DNA of 19,772 bases from NCBI GenBank assembly GCA_023406715.1, contig JAEXVC010000265.1, forward strand, positions 1 through 19,772, read 5' to 3'. The stretch is from Bacteroidota bacterium. GTDB taxonomy: Bacteria > Bacteroidota > Bacteroidia > Bacteroidales > Tenuifilaceae. The notes below the pieces were generated by a model that was given only the letters and a program-made list of their open reading frames with translations, was not told the DNA's origin and did not search any database. This document shows positions 1 through 7,616 of the stretch, in pieces. The translations under genes were made by a program, and so were the position numbers. Every line of letters starts with the position of its first letter. Positions within the stretch are counted from its first letter, which is position 1.

Positions 1-93
1 AACTTATTCTACATTATCTCATTCTCAAATTATCTCATTCTCACATTGACTTATTCTCTCACTCCCAAATTAACTCATTGTCTAATTTTTATG
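1..93 (+). repeat. Degenerate intergenic repeat array upstream of yicC
   Basis: The first 93 bases are built of short pyrimidine-rich words (TCATTCTC, TTATTCTC, AAATTA) recurring every 7-8 and about 16 bases. A 14-base word, TTATCTCATTCTCA, occurs exactly at 14-27 and again at 30-43. The segment 44-83 recurs with two mismatches, in inverted orientation, at 10759-10798 about 10.7 kb away. An open frame runs through this stretch into yicC, but its predicted residues are low-complexity and do not belong to the YicC family. The array may extend to the left of the window. I see no transposase and no exact repeat-spacer pattern, so this is neither a CRISPR array nor a recognisable insertion sequence. 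Confidence 0.7.
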
Positions 94-94
94 C

Positions 95-103
95 TACCTT
101 TGC
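95..103 (+). promoter_or_regulatory. Candidate Bacteroidota -7 box for yicC
   Basis: TACCTTTGC at 95-103 matches the Bacteroidota -7 consensus TAnnTTTG and lies 21 bases before the yicC ATG. No TTG is found at the proper distance upstream; the nearest, at 78-80, is only 14 bases away. The -33 half is therefore missing or weak. Transcription would start near 108-112, giving a very short leader and possibly serving the whole yicC-gmk-nadD run. Confidence 0.4.
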
Positions 104-123
104 TCAAATTTAAATGCTTATTT

Positions 124-1002
124 ATGTTGATTTCGATGACAGGTTACGGCAAGGCCGAAGTAGAATTTGGTTCAAAAAAAATTATTGCCGAGATACGCTC
201 TTTAAATAGCAAACAGCTCGATTTGAATGTGAGATTACCTCAAATATACCGTGAGATTGAGATGGAGATTCGTTCTCTGATTTCGCAGCAGTTGGTTAGA
301 GGCAAGGTAGATTTTCAGGTAACCTACGAGGATTCAACCGATTCGACGGCTGTTCCAATTAATGGAGAGGTATTTGCATCGTACTATAATCAACTTACTC
401 AGATTTCAGATAAGCACAACATCGATATTAATGGTGAGCCAATCCTTCAGACTATACTTCGCCTGCCCGATGTGTTGAAGGTACAAAAGGACGAAACAAC
501 TGATGCAGAATGGAATGCTGTGAAGGAAGCAACCAGTAAAGTCCTTGAGCAAATTATCAAGTTCAGAGTTCAGGAGGGCAATGTTCTTGAGAAAGATATC
601 CTGATGCGCGTTGATTTGATACTAAGTTTACTGGAGAAAGTTGAACCTTATGAGAAGCAACGCATAAACGATGTTCGTAGTAGGCTAATTGATAATCTTA
701 ACGGAATATCGAAGGATATTAAACTCGACTCCGATAGGTTTGAGCAAGAGGTAATTTACTACCTCGAAAAACTTGATGTTACTGAGGAGAAAGTTCGTTT
801 ACGTAACCACTGCAAATACTTTATTGATACAGTTAAACTCGATGAGCCCGTTGGCCGGAAATTGGGCTTTATAGCCCAAGAAATGGGTCGCGAGATTAAC
901 ACTCTGGGTTCAAAGGCCAACAATGCCGATATTCAGAAATTAGTTGTGATGATGAAGGATGAGTTGGAAAAGATTAAGGAGCAATCGTTGAATATTTTAT
1001 AG
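124..1002 (+). CDS. yicC: YicC family endoribonuclease
   Basis: Encodes 292 residues if started at ATG 124, close to the roughly 290 usual for the family. The N-terminal signature SMTGYGKAE follows at once, and the C-terminal half holds the family block EINTLGSKANN followed by the end motif EQSLNIL. Known family role: YicC proteins are stress-linked endoribonucleases acting on structured and small RNAs in the cytoplasm; that activity is inferred here from family membership. The open frame reaches back to position 46, but those extra residues come from the repeat array and are rejected. TTG at 127 (giving MISMTGYG) is an equally plausible start. It is the first gene of a yicC-gmk-nadD run, an order I associate with Bacteroidota, and gmk follows after 128 bases. 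No broken motif was seen. Confidence 0.9.
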   Translation: MLISMTGYGKAEVEFGSKKIIAEIRSLNSKQLDLNVRLPQIYREIEMEIRSLISQQLVRGKVDFQVTYEDSTDSTAVPINGEVFASYYNQLTQISDKHNIDINGEPILQTILRLPDVLKVQKDETTDAEWNAVKEATSKVLEQIIKFRVQEGNVLEKDILMRVDLILSLLEKVEPYEKQRINDVRSRLIDNLNGISKDIKLDSDRFEQEVIYYLEKLDVTEEKVRLRNHCKYFIDTVKLDEPVGRKLGFIAQEMGREINTLGSKANNADIQKLVVMMKDELEKIKEQSLNIL

Positions 1003-1130
1003 TTGCAAGAGAGAGGTTGGATGCGGTAGGAAAAGGTAATTTTTTTTATCTGACACTTCACCCAGAAAAAAACTGCACTAAGTTTACTTAAACAAAAAAG
1101 AATTCTTATTATTGCCATATTCAATTGATT

Positions 1131-1697
1131 ATGGAAGGGAAATTACTCATATTTTCAGCACCGTCTGGTGCAGGTAAAACAACCATTGTAAAGCATTTGC
1201 TTTCAAAATATAATACTCTTGAGTTTTCGGTATCGGCGTGCAGTAGAGCACCCCGAAATGGCGAGGTTAATGGGGTTGATTACCACTTTCTTTCAGTGGA
1301 AGATTTTAGAAAGCGTATTGCGAACAATGAATTTGTAGAGTGGGAGGAGGTTTATCCTGGTTCGTACTACGGAACTTTATGGTCTGAGGTATACAGAATT
1401 TGGGAAAAGGGGCATCACGTTATGTTTGATGTGGATGTTAAGGGCGGAGTAAATCTTAAAAAGAAGTTTCCCGCAAACTCATTGGCTGTGTTTGTAATGC
1501 CACCATCAATAGATGAACTCCGTGCCAGATTAATTAAACGTGGAACAGAGACCGACAACTCAATAAGTGTTAGGGTAGGGAAGGCGCGGGAGGAGATGGA
1601 GTATGCCAACCAGTTCGATGTAATTATAGTGAATAAACAGGTTGAAACCGCATTCTACGAAGCAGAAAAGGCGGTTGAAACATTCATAAATAAGTAG
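1131..1697 (+). CDS. gmk: Guanylate kinase
   Basis: A protein of 188 residues that phosphorylates GMP to GDP with ATP, a cytosolic step of purine nucleotide supply needed for GTP and dGTP. The P-loop APSGAGKT is at residues 10-17, followed by the GMP-binding region with SRAPRNGEVNGVDYHF around residues 40-55 and the block EWEEVYPGSYYGT near residue 71. The lid arginines lie in ARLIKRGTETD near residue 130. Length fits the family. I chose ATG 1131 over TTG 1125, which would add only two residues before the conserved MEGKLLIF start. The stop codon is three bases before the nadD start, so the two are surely cotranscribed and probably translationally coupled. All key motifs are intact. Confidence 0.95.
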   Translation: MEGKLLIFSAPSGAGKTTIVKHLLSKYNTLEFSVSACSRAPRNGEVNGVDYHFLSVEDFRKRIANNEFVEWEEVYPGSYYGTLWSEVYRIWEKGHHVMFDVDVKGGVNLKKKFPANSLAVFVMPPSIDELRARLIKRGTETDNSISVRVGKAREEMEYANQFDVIIVNKQVETAFYEAEKAVETFINK

Positions 1698-1700
1698 GAT

Positions 1701-2303
1701 ATGAAGGCAGGATTGTTTTTTGGTTCGTTCAATCCAATTCATACAGGGCATTTGGTTATTGCCGAGTATCTTTTGGAGTTTTCGGATTTAGATGAGATTT
1801 GGTTTGTTATAAGCCCTCAAAATCCGTTGAAGGATAAGAATATCCTGATTTCGGACGAGCATAGGCTTAATATGCTCCGCTTGGGTGTTCCGGAAAACAA
1901 TAAACGGTTAAAAATATGCGAGGTGGAACTTGGAATGCCTCGTCCATCCTATACGGTGGATACTTTAAAAGAGTTAGCAAGGCTTTATCCAAGTAATGAG
2001 TTTGTTATTTTGATGGGCTCCGATTCGGTTAAAACACTAAATCAGTGGAAGGATTACGAAACCTTAATTAATAACTGGGATATTTATGTTTATCCTAGGG
2101 AAGGTGCTGCAATATTTATGAAATTTCCATCTAGTCGATTTTCTCTTATCGATGCTCCGGTTTTGGGAATATCGTCAACTCAAATAAGGGCGTTGGTTGA
2201 AAAAGGTCAGAATGTTTCGGGCTATGTGCCCGATGATGTCTGGGATTATATTTCCAGAAATCATCTTTACGGTTATAAAAAATCAACTGTTTGCCATGGG
2301 TAG
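1701..2303 (+). CDS. nadD: Nicotinate-nucleotide adenylyltransferase
   Basis: A protein of 200 residues that transfers AMP from ATP to nicotinate mononucleotide, forming deamido-NAD in the NAD biosynthetic pathway (cytosolic). The nucleotidyltransferase signature GSFNPIHTGH is at residues 8-17, with the catalytic HxGH-type motif HTGH at 14-17. The second motif ISSTQIR lies near residue 157, and the block GSDSVKTLNQWKDYE fits the substrate pocket region of NadD. The start at ATG 1701 follows the gmk stop by three bases. The 3' end overlaps the next small gene by 8 bases in another frame, pointing to coupled translation. Length and motifs match the family. Confidence 0.94.
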   Translation: MKAGLFFGSFNPIHTGHLVIAEYLLEFSDLDEIWFVISPQNPLKDKNILISDEHRLNMLRLGVPENNKRLKICEVELGMPRPSYTVDTLKELARLYPSNEFVILMGSDSVKTLNQWKDYETLINNWDIYVYPREGAAIFMKFPSSRFSLIDAPVLGISSTQIRALVEKGQNVSGYVPDDVWDYISRNHLYGYKKSTVCHG

Positions 2304-2562
2304 TAGGGATATTGTGTTGAGTTTGATTGAGAGTCAGGAAATTGATAAGGCTTTAGATTTCGTAAGTAAGTTGCCCGAGAGCGAGGCTGAAACTTGGTAT
2401 CTTAAGGGAAAAGTATTTTCGCGTAATGGTAATATGCGGGAGGCTTTAAGTTGTTTCAATAAGGCTGTGGCTATTGACCCAAAGCACGAAGAGGCTACCG
2501 TTATGATTGAAATATCAACTAGTATATACTCTTTTAAGGACCCGAATTTGTTCAACCACTAA
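2296..2562 (+). CDS. Small single-TPR protein overlapping nadD
   Basis: A small cytosolic protein of 88 residues when started at ATG 2296; longer versions reading back to 2197 would sit inside nadD and show no extra domain. Residues 31-64 fit one tetratricopeptide repeat: W at position 4, L and G at 7-8, then A, F, A and P at the usual TPR positions, ending with AVAIDPKHEEA. Residues 1-30 (IESQEIDKALDFVSKLPES) look like a preceding degenerate helical pair. TPRs bind protein partners, but no partner or function can be read from the sequence. It overlaps nadD by 8 bases and ends just before a terminator, so it is the last gene of the yicC operon. Confidence 0.75.
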   Translation: MGSRDIVLSLIESQEIDKALDFVSKLPESEAETWYLKGKVFSRNGNMREALSCFNKAVAIDPKHEEATVMIEISTSIYSFKDPNLFNH

Positions 2563-2566
2563 TAAA

Positions 2567-2590
2567 AAAAAGCCCCGAAAGGGGCTTTTC
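2567..2590. terminator. Bidirectional hairpin terminator
   Basis: AGCCCC at 2571-2576 pairs with GGGGCT at 2581-2586 around a GAAA tetraloop. It is flanked by an A-run on the left and TTTT on the right, which lengthen the stem and provide a U-tract in both directions. It lies between the converging TPR gene (plus) and the oxidoreductase gamma subunit gene (minus), so it most likely ends both transcripts. Confidence 0.9.
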
Positions 2591-2609
2591 TCATAATCAG
2601 AGTTTATGA

Positions 2610-3149
2610 TTACTGCTTAACAATGTCCATTCCTTTTTGAATAGCCTCTTGGTTCATTGGAATTAAGTGGTGGTGACGTGAAGGAAGTGATTTCTCTAAT
2701 CCTTTAATTACGTTCTCCATCTTAACAATAGGCTTAACCTTTAGGAAAGCACCAAGAACAATCATATTGAAGGTTTTAGCGCTTTTAAGCCTTGCAGCTT
2801 CTTCGGCAGCCTCAATCTTGCAAATCTTGATATCCTTACGTTCTGGATGGCGTGTAATACCATTTGGGTCGTAAATTAACGTACCACCGGGTTTAACCAT
2901 TTTCTCGAACTTATCCATCGATTGTTGGTTAAGGATAATGGCTGTGTCAAATTCCTGAAGGATTGGAGAGCTGATACGTGAATCGCTAATGATAACGGTA
3001 ACGTTTGCTGTACCTCCGCGCATTTCTGGACCATATGATGGCATCCAAGCAACCTCTTGACCTTGCATGATTCCTGAGTATGCAAGGATTTTACCCATCG
3101 AAAGTACTCCTTGGCCACCAAATCCGGCTATAATGATTTCTTCTGTCAT
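2610..3149 (-). CDS. 2-oxoacid:ferredoxin oxidoreductase, gamma subunit (VOR type)
   Basis: A protein of 179 residues, the usual size of the free-standing gamma subunit. The glycine-rich GFGGQGVLSMGK is at residues 9-20, followed by the conserved SYGPEMRGG block near residue 38 and SSPILQEFD near residue 60. In the family, this subunit combines with alpha, beta and a ferredoxin-like delta subunit to oxidise 2-oxoacids to acyl-CoA and CO2, reducing ferredoxin. It is the last gene of the minus-strand block, 30 bases after beta, and is followed by the bidirectional terminator. The separate four-gene arrangement matches the branched-chain 2-oxoacid (VOR) type better than the usual fused two-subunit 2-oxoglutarate enzymes of Bacteroidota, but the substrate is inferred. 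Confidence 0.88.
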   Translation of the reverse strand: MTEEIIIAGFGGQGVLSMGKILAYSGIMQGQEVAWMPSYGPEMRGGTANVTVIISDSRISSPILQEFDTAIILNQQSMDKFEKMVKPGGTLIYDPNGITRHPERKDIKICKIEAAEEAARLKSAKTFNMIVLGAFLKVKPIVKMENVIKGLEKSLPSRHHHLIPMNQEAIQKGMDIVKQ

Positions 3150-3179
3150 TTTCTTTTTGGATTTTAATAGTTAATAATC

Positions 3180-3941
3180 CTATTCATCTTTCATATCGCC
3201 AAGTGGGTAGTATGGGAACATGTGTTCAACCATCCACTCGTTCGATTTAACTGGAGAAAGTTTCCAGCCAGAGTTACAGGTTGATACAACTTCAATAAAC
3301 GAAGTTCCTTTTTTCTTACCTGTATTCTCCAATGCTTTAGTAATAGCCTTTTTCAGTTTGCGAACTGCTGCAGGAGTATGAGCTGCTTGGCGTGTAACGT
3401 AGCAAGTGCCTGGTAATTGAGCTATTAACTCTGTAATCTTCAATGGCTGACCAGTCATTTTCACATCGCGTCCGTAAGGAGATGTTGCTGTTGGCATACC
3501 TTCTAGTGTAGTTGGAGCCATTTGACCACCAGTCATACCGTAAATACCGTTGTTGATGAAAATAACCATCATTTTCTCGCCACGGTTGCAAGCATGGATA
3601 ATCTCTGCAGCACCAATAGATGCTAAGTCGCCATCACCCTGATATGTGAAAACATATTTTTCTGGATATAAGCGGTTTATTGCTGTAGCAACAGCAGGAG
3701 CTCTACCGTGAGCAGCCTCTTGCCAGTCGATATGTAAATAGTTGTATGCAAGTACCGCGCAACCTACAGGAGTAACACCAATGGTTTTTTCCTGAATATT
3801 TAGTTCGTCAATAACTTCTGCTAGAACCTTATGAACAACACCATGGGTACAGCCAGGGCAGTAGTGCATAATGTTGTCGGTTAAAACCTTTGTTTTTGAG
3901 TAAACAAGGTTTTCCTCTTTAATTATATCTTTGATATCCAT
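3180..3941 (-). CDS. 2-oxoacid:ferredoxin oxidoreductase, TPP-binding beta subunit
   Basis: A protein of 253 residues carrying the thiamine diphosphate site. The TPP/Mg motif starts with GDGD at residues 102-105 and ends with NN at residues 130-131, and the next block GIYGMTGGQMAPTT is typical of 2-oxoacid:ferredoxin oxidoreductase beta chains. The cysteine motif CPGC at residues 28-31, in HYCPGCTHG, is also characteristic. This chain carries out the decarboxylation step in the cytosolic complex. The gene begins five bases after the alpha subunit stop, so the two are translationally coupled in effect. Substrate (2-oxoisovalerate and related acids rather than 2-oxoglutarate) is inferred from operon structure. 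Confidence 0.9.
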   Translation of the reverse strand: MDIKDIIKEENLVYSKTKVLTDNIMHYCPGCTHGVVHKVLAEVIDELNIQEKTIGVTPVGCAVLAYNYLHIDWQEAAHGRAPAVATAINRLYPEKYVFTYQGDGDLASIGAAEIIHACNRGEKMMVIFINNGIYGMTGGQMAPTTLEGMPTATSPYGRDVKMTGQPLKITELIAQLPGTCYVTRQAAHTPAAVRKLKKAITKALENTGKKKGTSFIEVVSTCNSGWKLSPVKSNEWMVEHMFPYYPLGDMKDE

Positions 3942-3946
3942 TGTGC

Positions 3947-5032
3947 TTAGCCGTTAATTATTTGTTCTTCTAATGCCTTAACTACCTCGTTTGGAGTAGG
4001 AATTACACCACCCATACGACCATAATGTTGAACTTTTACTTTACCCTCAACTGCTAAACGAACGTCTTCAACCATTTGGCCAGCGCTCATTTCAACAGCA
4101 AGAATACCTTTTACCTGACCAAGCATTGATTGGATTGCTTTAGTTGGGTAAGGGAAAAGGGTAATAGGGCGTAGCAATCCAACTTTGATGCCTTTTTCGC
4201 GAGCAATTTCAATTGCTTTTTGACAAATACGGCTCGATGAACCATAAGCAACAAGTAGATAGTCTGCATCGTCGCAAGCAATTTTCTCAAAACGAACCTC
4301 TTTCTCCTCAATTTCTTTGTATTTCCTTTGAAGTTTAAGGTTGAATTGCTCCTGACGGTAAGCATCTAAGTCAAGCGAAGTAATAATATTACGTTCACGA
4401 TTTGCTGGTTTACCAGTGGTAGCCCAACTTCCATAACGTTTAACAACTTCTTCGTTGGTTAGTCTTGGTTTATAATCACCTACATTTACTTTTTCCATCA
4501 TTTGGCCAATAACGCCGTCGGATTGGATTTGAACAGGATTTCTGTATTTGAATGCAAGTTCAAAGCCAAGGTCTACAAAATCGTACATTTCTTGAACTGA
4601 AGCTGGAGCAAGTACGATTAATCTATAATCGCCGTGTCCACCACCTTTTGTAGCTTGGAAATAGTCGCTTTGTGCAGGCTGGATAGTTCCCAAGCCGGGG
4701 CCTCCACGAACCACGTTAACAACCAAGCAAGGTAACTCAGCACCAGCAATGTAGGTGATACCTTCTTGCTTTAAGCTAACACCGGGGCTCGACGATGATG
4801 TCATTACTTTTTTGCCGCAACCAGCACCACCGTAAACCATATTAATAGCGGCAACTTCACTCTCCGCCTGTAGAACAACCATTCCTGTTTCCTCCCAAGG
4901 CTTGCGAGCCATAAGGGTTTCCATTACTTCGGATTGAGGGGTAATGGGGTAGCCAAAATAACCATCGCAACCACAACGAATTGCAGCTTCGGCTATAGCT
5001 TCATTACCCTTCATTAATTTAAGTTCTGCCAT
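3947..5032 (-). CDS. vorB: 2-oxoacid:ferredoxin oxidoreductase, alpha subunit (VorB-like)
   Basis: A protein of 361 residues, the size of Bacteroidota proteins annotated as 3-methyl-2-oxobutanoate dehydrogenase subunit VorB. The N-terminal pyrimidine-binding domain shows GNEAIAEAAIRCGC and FGYPITPQSEV near residues 9-36, then the conserved ESEVAAINMVYGGAGCGKK and TSSSSPGVSLKQEG blocks. A transketolase C-like domain follows (LLVAYGSSSRI, GLLRPITLFPYP, AVEMSAGQM). Together with beta and gamma it converts a 2-oxoacid and CoA to acyl-CoA plus CO2, passing electrons to ferredoxin. The ferredoxin-like gene lies 39 bases upstream and beta 5 bases downstream. Gene naming differs between databases (vorA or vorB for this subunit). 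Confidence 0.88.
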   Translation of the reverse strand: MAELKLMKGNEAIAEAAIRCGCDGYFGYPITPQSEVMETLMARKPWEETGMVVLQAESEVAAINMVYGGAGCGKKVMTSSSSPGVSLKQEGITYIAGAELPCLVVNVVRGGPGLGTIQPAQSDYFQATKGGGHGDYRLIVLAPASVQEMYDFVDLGFELAFKYRNPVQIQSDGVIGQMMEKVNVGDYKPRLTNEEVVKRYGSWATTGKPANRERNIITSLDLDAYRQEQFNLKLQRKYKEIEEKEVRFEKIACDDADYLLVAYGSSSRICQKAIEIAREKGIKVGLLRPITLFPYPTKAIQSMLGQVKGILAVEMSAGQMVEDVRLAVEGKVKVQHYGRMGGVIPTPNEVVKALEEQIING

Positions 5033-5071
5033 TGTTTTGTAATTAATATTTTCAAATATTTAATTCTTTGT

Positions 5072-5308
5072 TTAGGCGTTAGCCTCAGTTTTCACTTTGT
5101 AAACCGAAATAACTGTATCGGGACAAACTATTGCGCAGTTTGCGCAGCCAATACAAGCCTCTGGGTTCGACATATAGGCGTAGTTGTAACCTTTGCCATT
5201 CACCTCTTTAGCCAAGTCAATTACTTTTGAGGGACAAGCAACAACGCAAAGGCCGCAACCTTTACATTTTTCTACGTCAACTACAATTGCTCCTCTTACT
5301 TTTGCCAT
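5072..5308 (-). CDS. 2x[4Fe-4S] ferredoxin, delta subunit of the oxidoreductase
   Basis: A protein of 78 residues with two complete CxxCxxCxxxC[P] clusters: Cys 15, 18, 21, 25 (CKGCGLCVVACP) and Cys 52, 55, 58, 62 (CIGCANCAIVCP). This is the arrangement of a bacterial-type 2x[4Fe-4S] ferredoxin. Immediately followed by the alpha, beta and gamma genes, it is most simply the delta subunit that takes electrons from the TPP site and passes them to a soluble carrier. It could also act as a free ferredoxin. It lies 46 bases after the aminotransferase stop. No Bacteroidota-type promoter is seen in that gap, so it is probably cotranscribed with the aminotransferase. Confidence 0.9.
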   Translation of the reverse strand: MAKVRGAIVVDVEKCKGCGLCVVACPSKVIDLAKEVNGKGYNYAYMSNPEACIGCANCAIVCPDTVISVYKVKTEANA

Positions 5309-5354
5309 AATATTTATGTTTAAAAAATGATTAGTTTATTTTGATTGCTTTGAT

Positions 5355-6674
5355 TTACTTAATTGGATGATTCTCGTGGAATTTTTTCAACCTAAATTCC
5401 AAATCGTTGAATTGTGTTTTGCTAACCTGCGATACGCAAGCACGTAATCCCTCGGTACGCTCACTACCTGTAATGGCAAGCGATATTGCGCTAACACCAT
5501 AGTATAATAGTTCCTCTATTAAATCTTCGCCCGTGAAACCGGGATACGAAATGGTAAAGTAGAAACCATCGGCAAGTGGCTTGTCCTCGTCCATATCGTA
5601 AACTATTTTGAAACCGTTATCTGTAAAGAGTTTCTTCATTATTTTGGCTTTTTCGCCATACTCTTTTACTGCATCAACAAAGTTGAAAGTGCCATCGTTG
5701 GCAGCTTTAAGCATTGCTGCTAAACCGTATTGAACAGAATGGCAAACACCTGAAGAAAGCGAGTAAACAGCGCCGTAAATCATTGCATAGCCAAATTCAT
5801 CGGAGCTGAAAAATCGTTTCAAATCAGGGAAACGACGTGAGTAAAGGTCGTTGCTTATTACTAAACATCCAATTCGTTGTCCGGCATATGAAAATGCTTT
5901 TGAACTAGATATTAGCAATAACCAATTTTTAGTAAAGTTTGCTACTGTTGGTTGGTAAGGAGGAACACCTGGCTTGGATAAATCCTTACGGAAATCCATT
6001 GCGAAGTAAGCCAAATCCTCAATAACAATTACATCGTAGGTTGTGGCAAGTTCACCTATGGTTTTTAGTTCACTATCGGTAAAGCAAATCCACGATGGAT
6101 TGTTAGGGTTTGAGTAAATAATAGTAGATATATTACCCCTTTTAAGGTATGATTCGAGTTTTTCGCGTAGTTTATCGCCACGATAGTTGTACACATCAAA
6201 GGTTTCGTAGTTCATTCCAAGCACACGTAGTTGCTGTTTTTGAACAGGGAAACCTGGGTCGATGAATAAAACTGTGTCCTTTTGTGCGTTGCAACGGTTA
6301 GTCAAAAGGAACGATGCCATACCTCCTTGCATTGAACCTACGGTAGGAATACAGCATTTTTCCTCAACATCAATATTGATAAAGTTTTTTACAAAACGAG
6401 ATATTTCCTTTTTAAGTTCAGGAACACCATCAATTAATGGATATTTCGATGCGACACCTCTTTTAAGTGCTTCAATTTCGGCGTTAATCCCAATTTCGGT
6501 AGGTTCCAAGCCTGGAACACCCATTTCCATTCTAATGAACTTTTGTCCGCTAGCCGCTTCAATTTTGTTAACTAGGCTTACAACTTCACGAATAGATGCC
6601 TTTCCAACTTTTGGAAGCTTCGATTCTTCAATTTTAGCCTTAACAATATCGTATGGAATTGGTGTATTATTCAT
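5355..6674 (-). CDS. PLP-dependent class I/II aminotransferase
   Basis: A fold-type I aminotransferase of 439 residues. The PLP lysine is Lys259 in SSSKAFSYAGQRIG, with SNPNNPSW at residues 188-195, the PLP-ring aspartate Asp220 in VIEDLAYF, and a candidate carboxylate-binding arginine Arg411. The N-terminal region VGKASIREVVSLVNKIEA and FIRMEMGVPGL fits a conserved Bacteroidota aminotransferase group. I prefer ATG 6674 (MNNTPIPYD) to the farther start at 6704, whose extra residues come from an AT-rich leader. The amino donor cannot be read from the sequence. Placement directly before ferredoxin and VOR genes suggests it feeds 2-oxoacids made from amino acids to that enzyme (inference); aspartate or alanine transamination is the alternative. 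Confidence 0.85.
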   Translation of the reverse strand: MNNTPIPYDIVKAKIEESKLPKVGKASIREVVSLVNKIEAASGQKFIRMEMGVPGLEPTEIGINAEIEALKRGVASKYPLIDGVPELKKEISRFVKNFINIDVEEKCCIPTVGSMQGGMASFLLTNRCNAQKDTVLFIDPGFPVQKQQLRVLGMNYETFDVYNYRGDKLREKLESYLKRGNISTIIYSNPNNPSWICFTDSELKTIGELATTYDVIVIEDLAYFAMDFRKDLSKPGVPPYQPTVANFTKNWLLLISSSKAFSYAGQRIGCLVISNDLYSRRFPDLKRFFSSDEFGYAMIYGAVYSLSSGVCHSVQYGLAAMLKAANDGTFNFVDAVKEYGEKAKIMKKLFTDNGFKIVYDMDEDKPLADGFYFTISYPGFTGEDLIEELLYYGVSAISLAITGSERTEGLRACVSQVSKTQFNDLEFRLKKFHENHPIK

Positions 6675-7014
6675 GGTAAAGTTAGTTTTTTTTAAAATTA
6701 TCAATATTATTATTTAATTGATAGTCAAACTAATAAACTCTATTTAAAGTTGTAAATACCCATTAAATCAGAAGTACAAGTTTAGTAATAATTTTCGATA
6801 AAATATATGATTTTTAGTTTAAATATGTTACAATTTGTAATCAATTTACATAAATATATTATTTAAAACTGTGAAATATGTTAAAAATGATTATAAAATG
6901 TAACTGCGGAATTGGCCGATTGATACTTTGTGCTGATTTTACTGCTCGAATAATATGATTTTAGGAATGAAAAAAGCCAGACTCAGTCTGGCTTTTCAAA
7001 TGGATTTATAATAA
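6675..7014. other. AT-rich intergenic region, leader of the aminotransferase-VOR run
   Basis: No convincing coding region is present in these 340 very AT-rich bases. Near the right end (6972-6996) is the flavodoxin terminator. The left part must hold the promoter for the minus-strand aminotransferase and VOR genes. The best match is TTAGTTTG on the minus strand (plus coordinates 6726-6733), one base off the TAnnTTTG consensus and without a clear TTG partner. I regard this as weak and cannot name a firm promoter. Confidence 0.4.
6972..6996 (-). terminator. Hairpin terminator after flavodoxin gene
   Basis: GCCAGAC at 6976-6982 pairs perfectly with GTCTGGC at 6986-6992 around a three-base loop, and flanking A and T runs extend the stem. 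On the minus strand the stem is followed by a run of T. It lies 19 bases past the flavodoxin stop and separates that transcript from the aminotransferase genes. The A/T flanks make it potentially bidirectional. Confidence 0.88.
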
Positions 7015-7536
7015 TTACAACAATTTACTTTTTAGTTCTTTCACCCAGTTCTCAATTCGGGCTTTGGTTTTTTCGGGCTCAAAATCCTCATCAATAGGTA
7101 ATCCAATGAATTTTCCGTTAATCACCGCTTCGGATTCAATGAATTCATAATCCTCTACGTTGCAATGGCCAGTTATTTGCGCTCCTTTTTCTATGAAAAG
7201 TTTAGCTAGGATTCCCATTCCATCTACAAATTGCCTTGCATATGTTAGGTGGTTTCCAGTACCAAAGAATGCGAATACCTTACCATTTACGCTAATCTTA
7301 TCAATCTCGGGGCGGAAACCATCCCAATCGTTTTTGTGATTTTGACTATTCCAGGTTTCTGTTCCTAAAGTTGAGCAACCCATTATTACAACATCGTATT
7401 GGTTTATCATCGATGCGGAGCAATCCTTAATTGGATAAATGTCAACTTTAACATCACCAAAGGCTTGTTTAATAAGGTTTGCTGTTTTTTCTGTTGAACC
7501 TCCAGTAGGTCCATAGAATAGTCCAATTTTTTTCAT
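7015..7536 (-). CDS. fldA: Flavodoxin
   Basis: A protein of 173 residues, the size of long-chain flavodoxins. The FMN phosphate-binding loop GPTGGSTEKTA is at residues 9-19, and the FMN-flanking segments MGCSTLGTETWNSQNHKNDW (near residues 52-71) and FFGTGNHLTYARQFVDGMG (near 90-108) are at the expected places. Flavodoxin is a soluble one-electron carrier that can replace ferredoxin under iron limitation. Here it lies between the acyl-CoA synthetase group and the ferredoxin-dependent oxidoreductase group, so it could accept electrons from the latter (inference from position). It starts 80 bases after the membrane-protein gene and is followed by a strong terminator. No clear own promoter was seen. 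Confidence 0.93.
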   Translation of the reverse strand: MKKIGLFYGPTGGSTEKTANLIKQAFGDVKVDIYPIKDCSASMINQYDVVIMGCSTLGTETWNSQNHKNDWDGFRPEIDKISVNGKVFAFFGTGNHLTYARQFVDGMGILAKLFIEKGAQITGHCNVEDYEFIESEAVINGKFIGLPIDEDFEPEKTKARIENWVKELKSKLL

Positions 7537-7616
7537 AGGTATGTATGATTTAGTTTTATCAATTTATAGTATTGCTAAAAGTAATTAAATACCTTGAAAC
7601 TATCAACAATCAATAT

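Noticed and set aside
1..110. Possible CRISPR array
   Set aside because: Repeat units vary in length and sequence, there are no unique spacers of even size, and no cas gene is present.
46..123. N-terminal extension of the yicC reading frame
   Set aside because: The extra 26 residues come from the repeat array and promoter region and do not match YicC, whose family start is at SMTGYG.
933..1124. Minus-strand frame of 63 codons across the yicC-gmk gap
   Set aside because: Overlaps the conserved end of yicC, has no start signal and no family resemblance. The 128-base gap otherwise shows nothing firm.
2876..3121. Frame of 81 codons on the minus strand inside the gamma subunit gene
   Set aside because: Lies entirely within the gamma subunit gene in another frame and has shadow-like composition.
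4111..4365. Open frame of 84 codons on the minus strand within the alpha subunit gene
   Set aside because: Out-of-frame shadow of the alpha subunit gene with no family-like sequence.
6262..6717. Plus-strand open frame of 151 codons
   Set aside because: It is antisense to the well-supported aminotransferase, has no recognisable domain and begins inside that gene.
6840..6960. tRNA, tmRNA or other named RNA in the AT-rich gap
   Set aside because: No cloverleaf, CCA end, or conserved loop sequence was found; the stretch is simply AT-rich.
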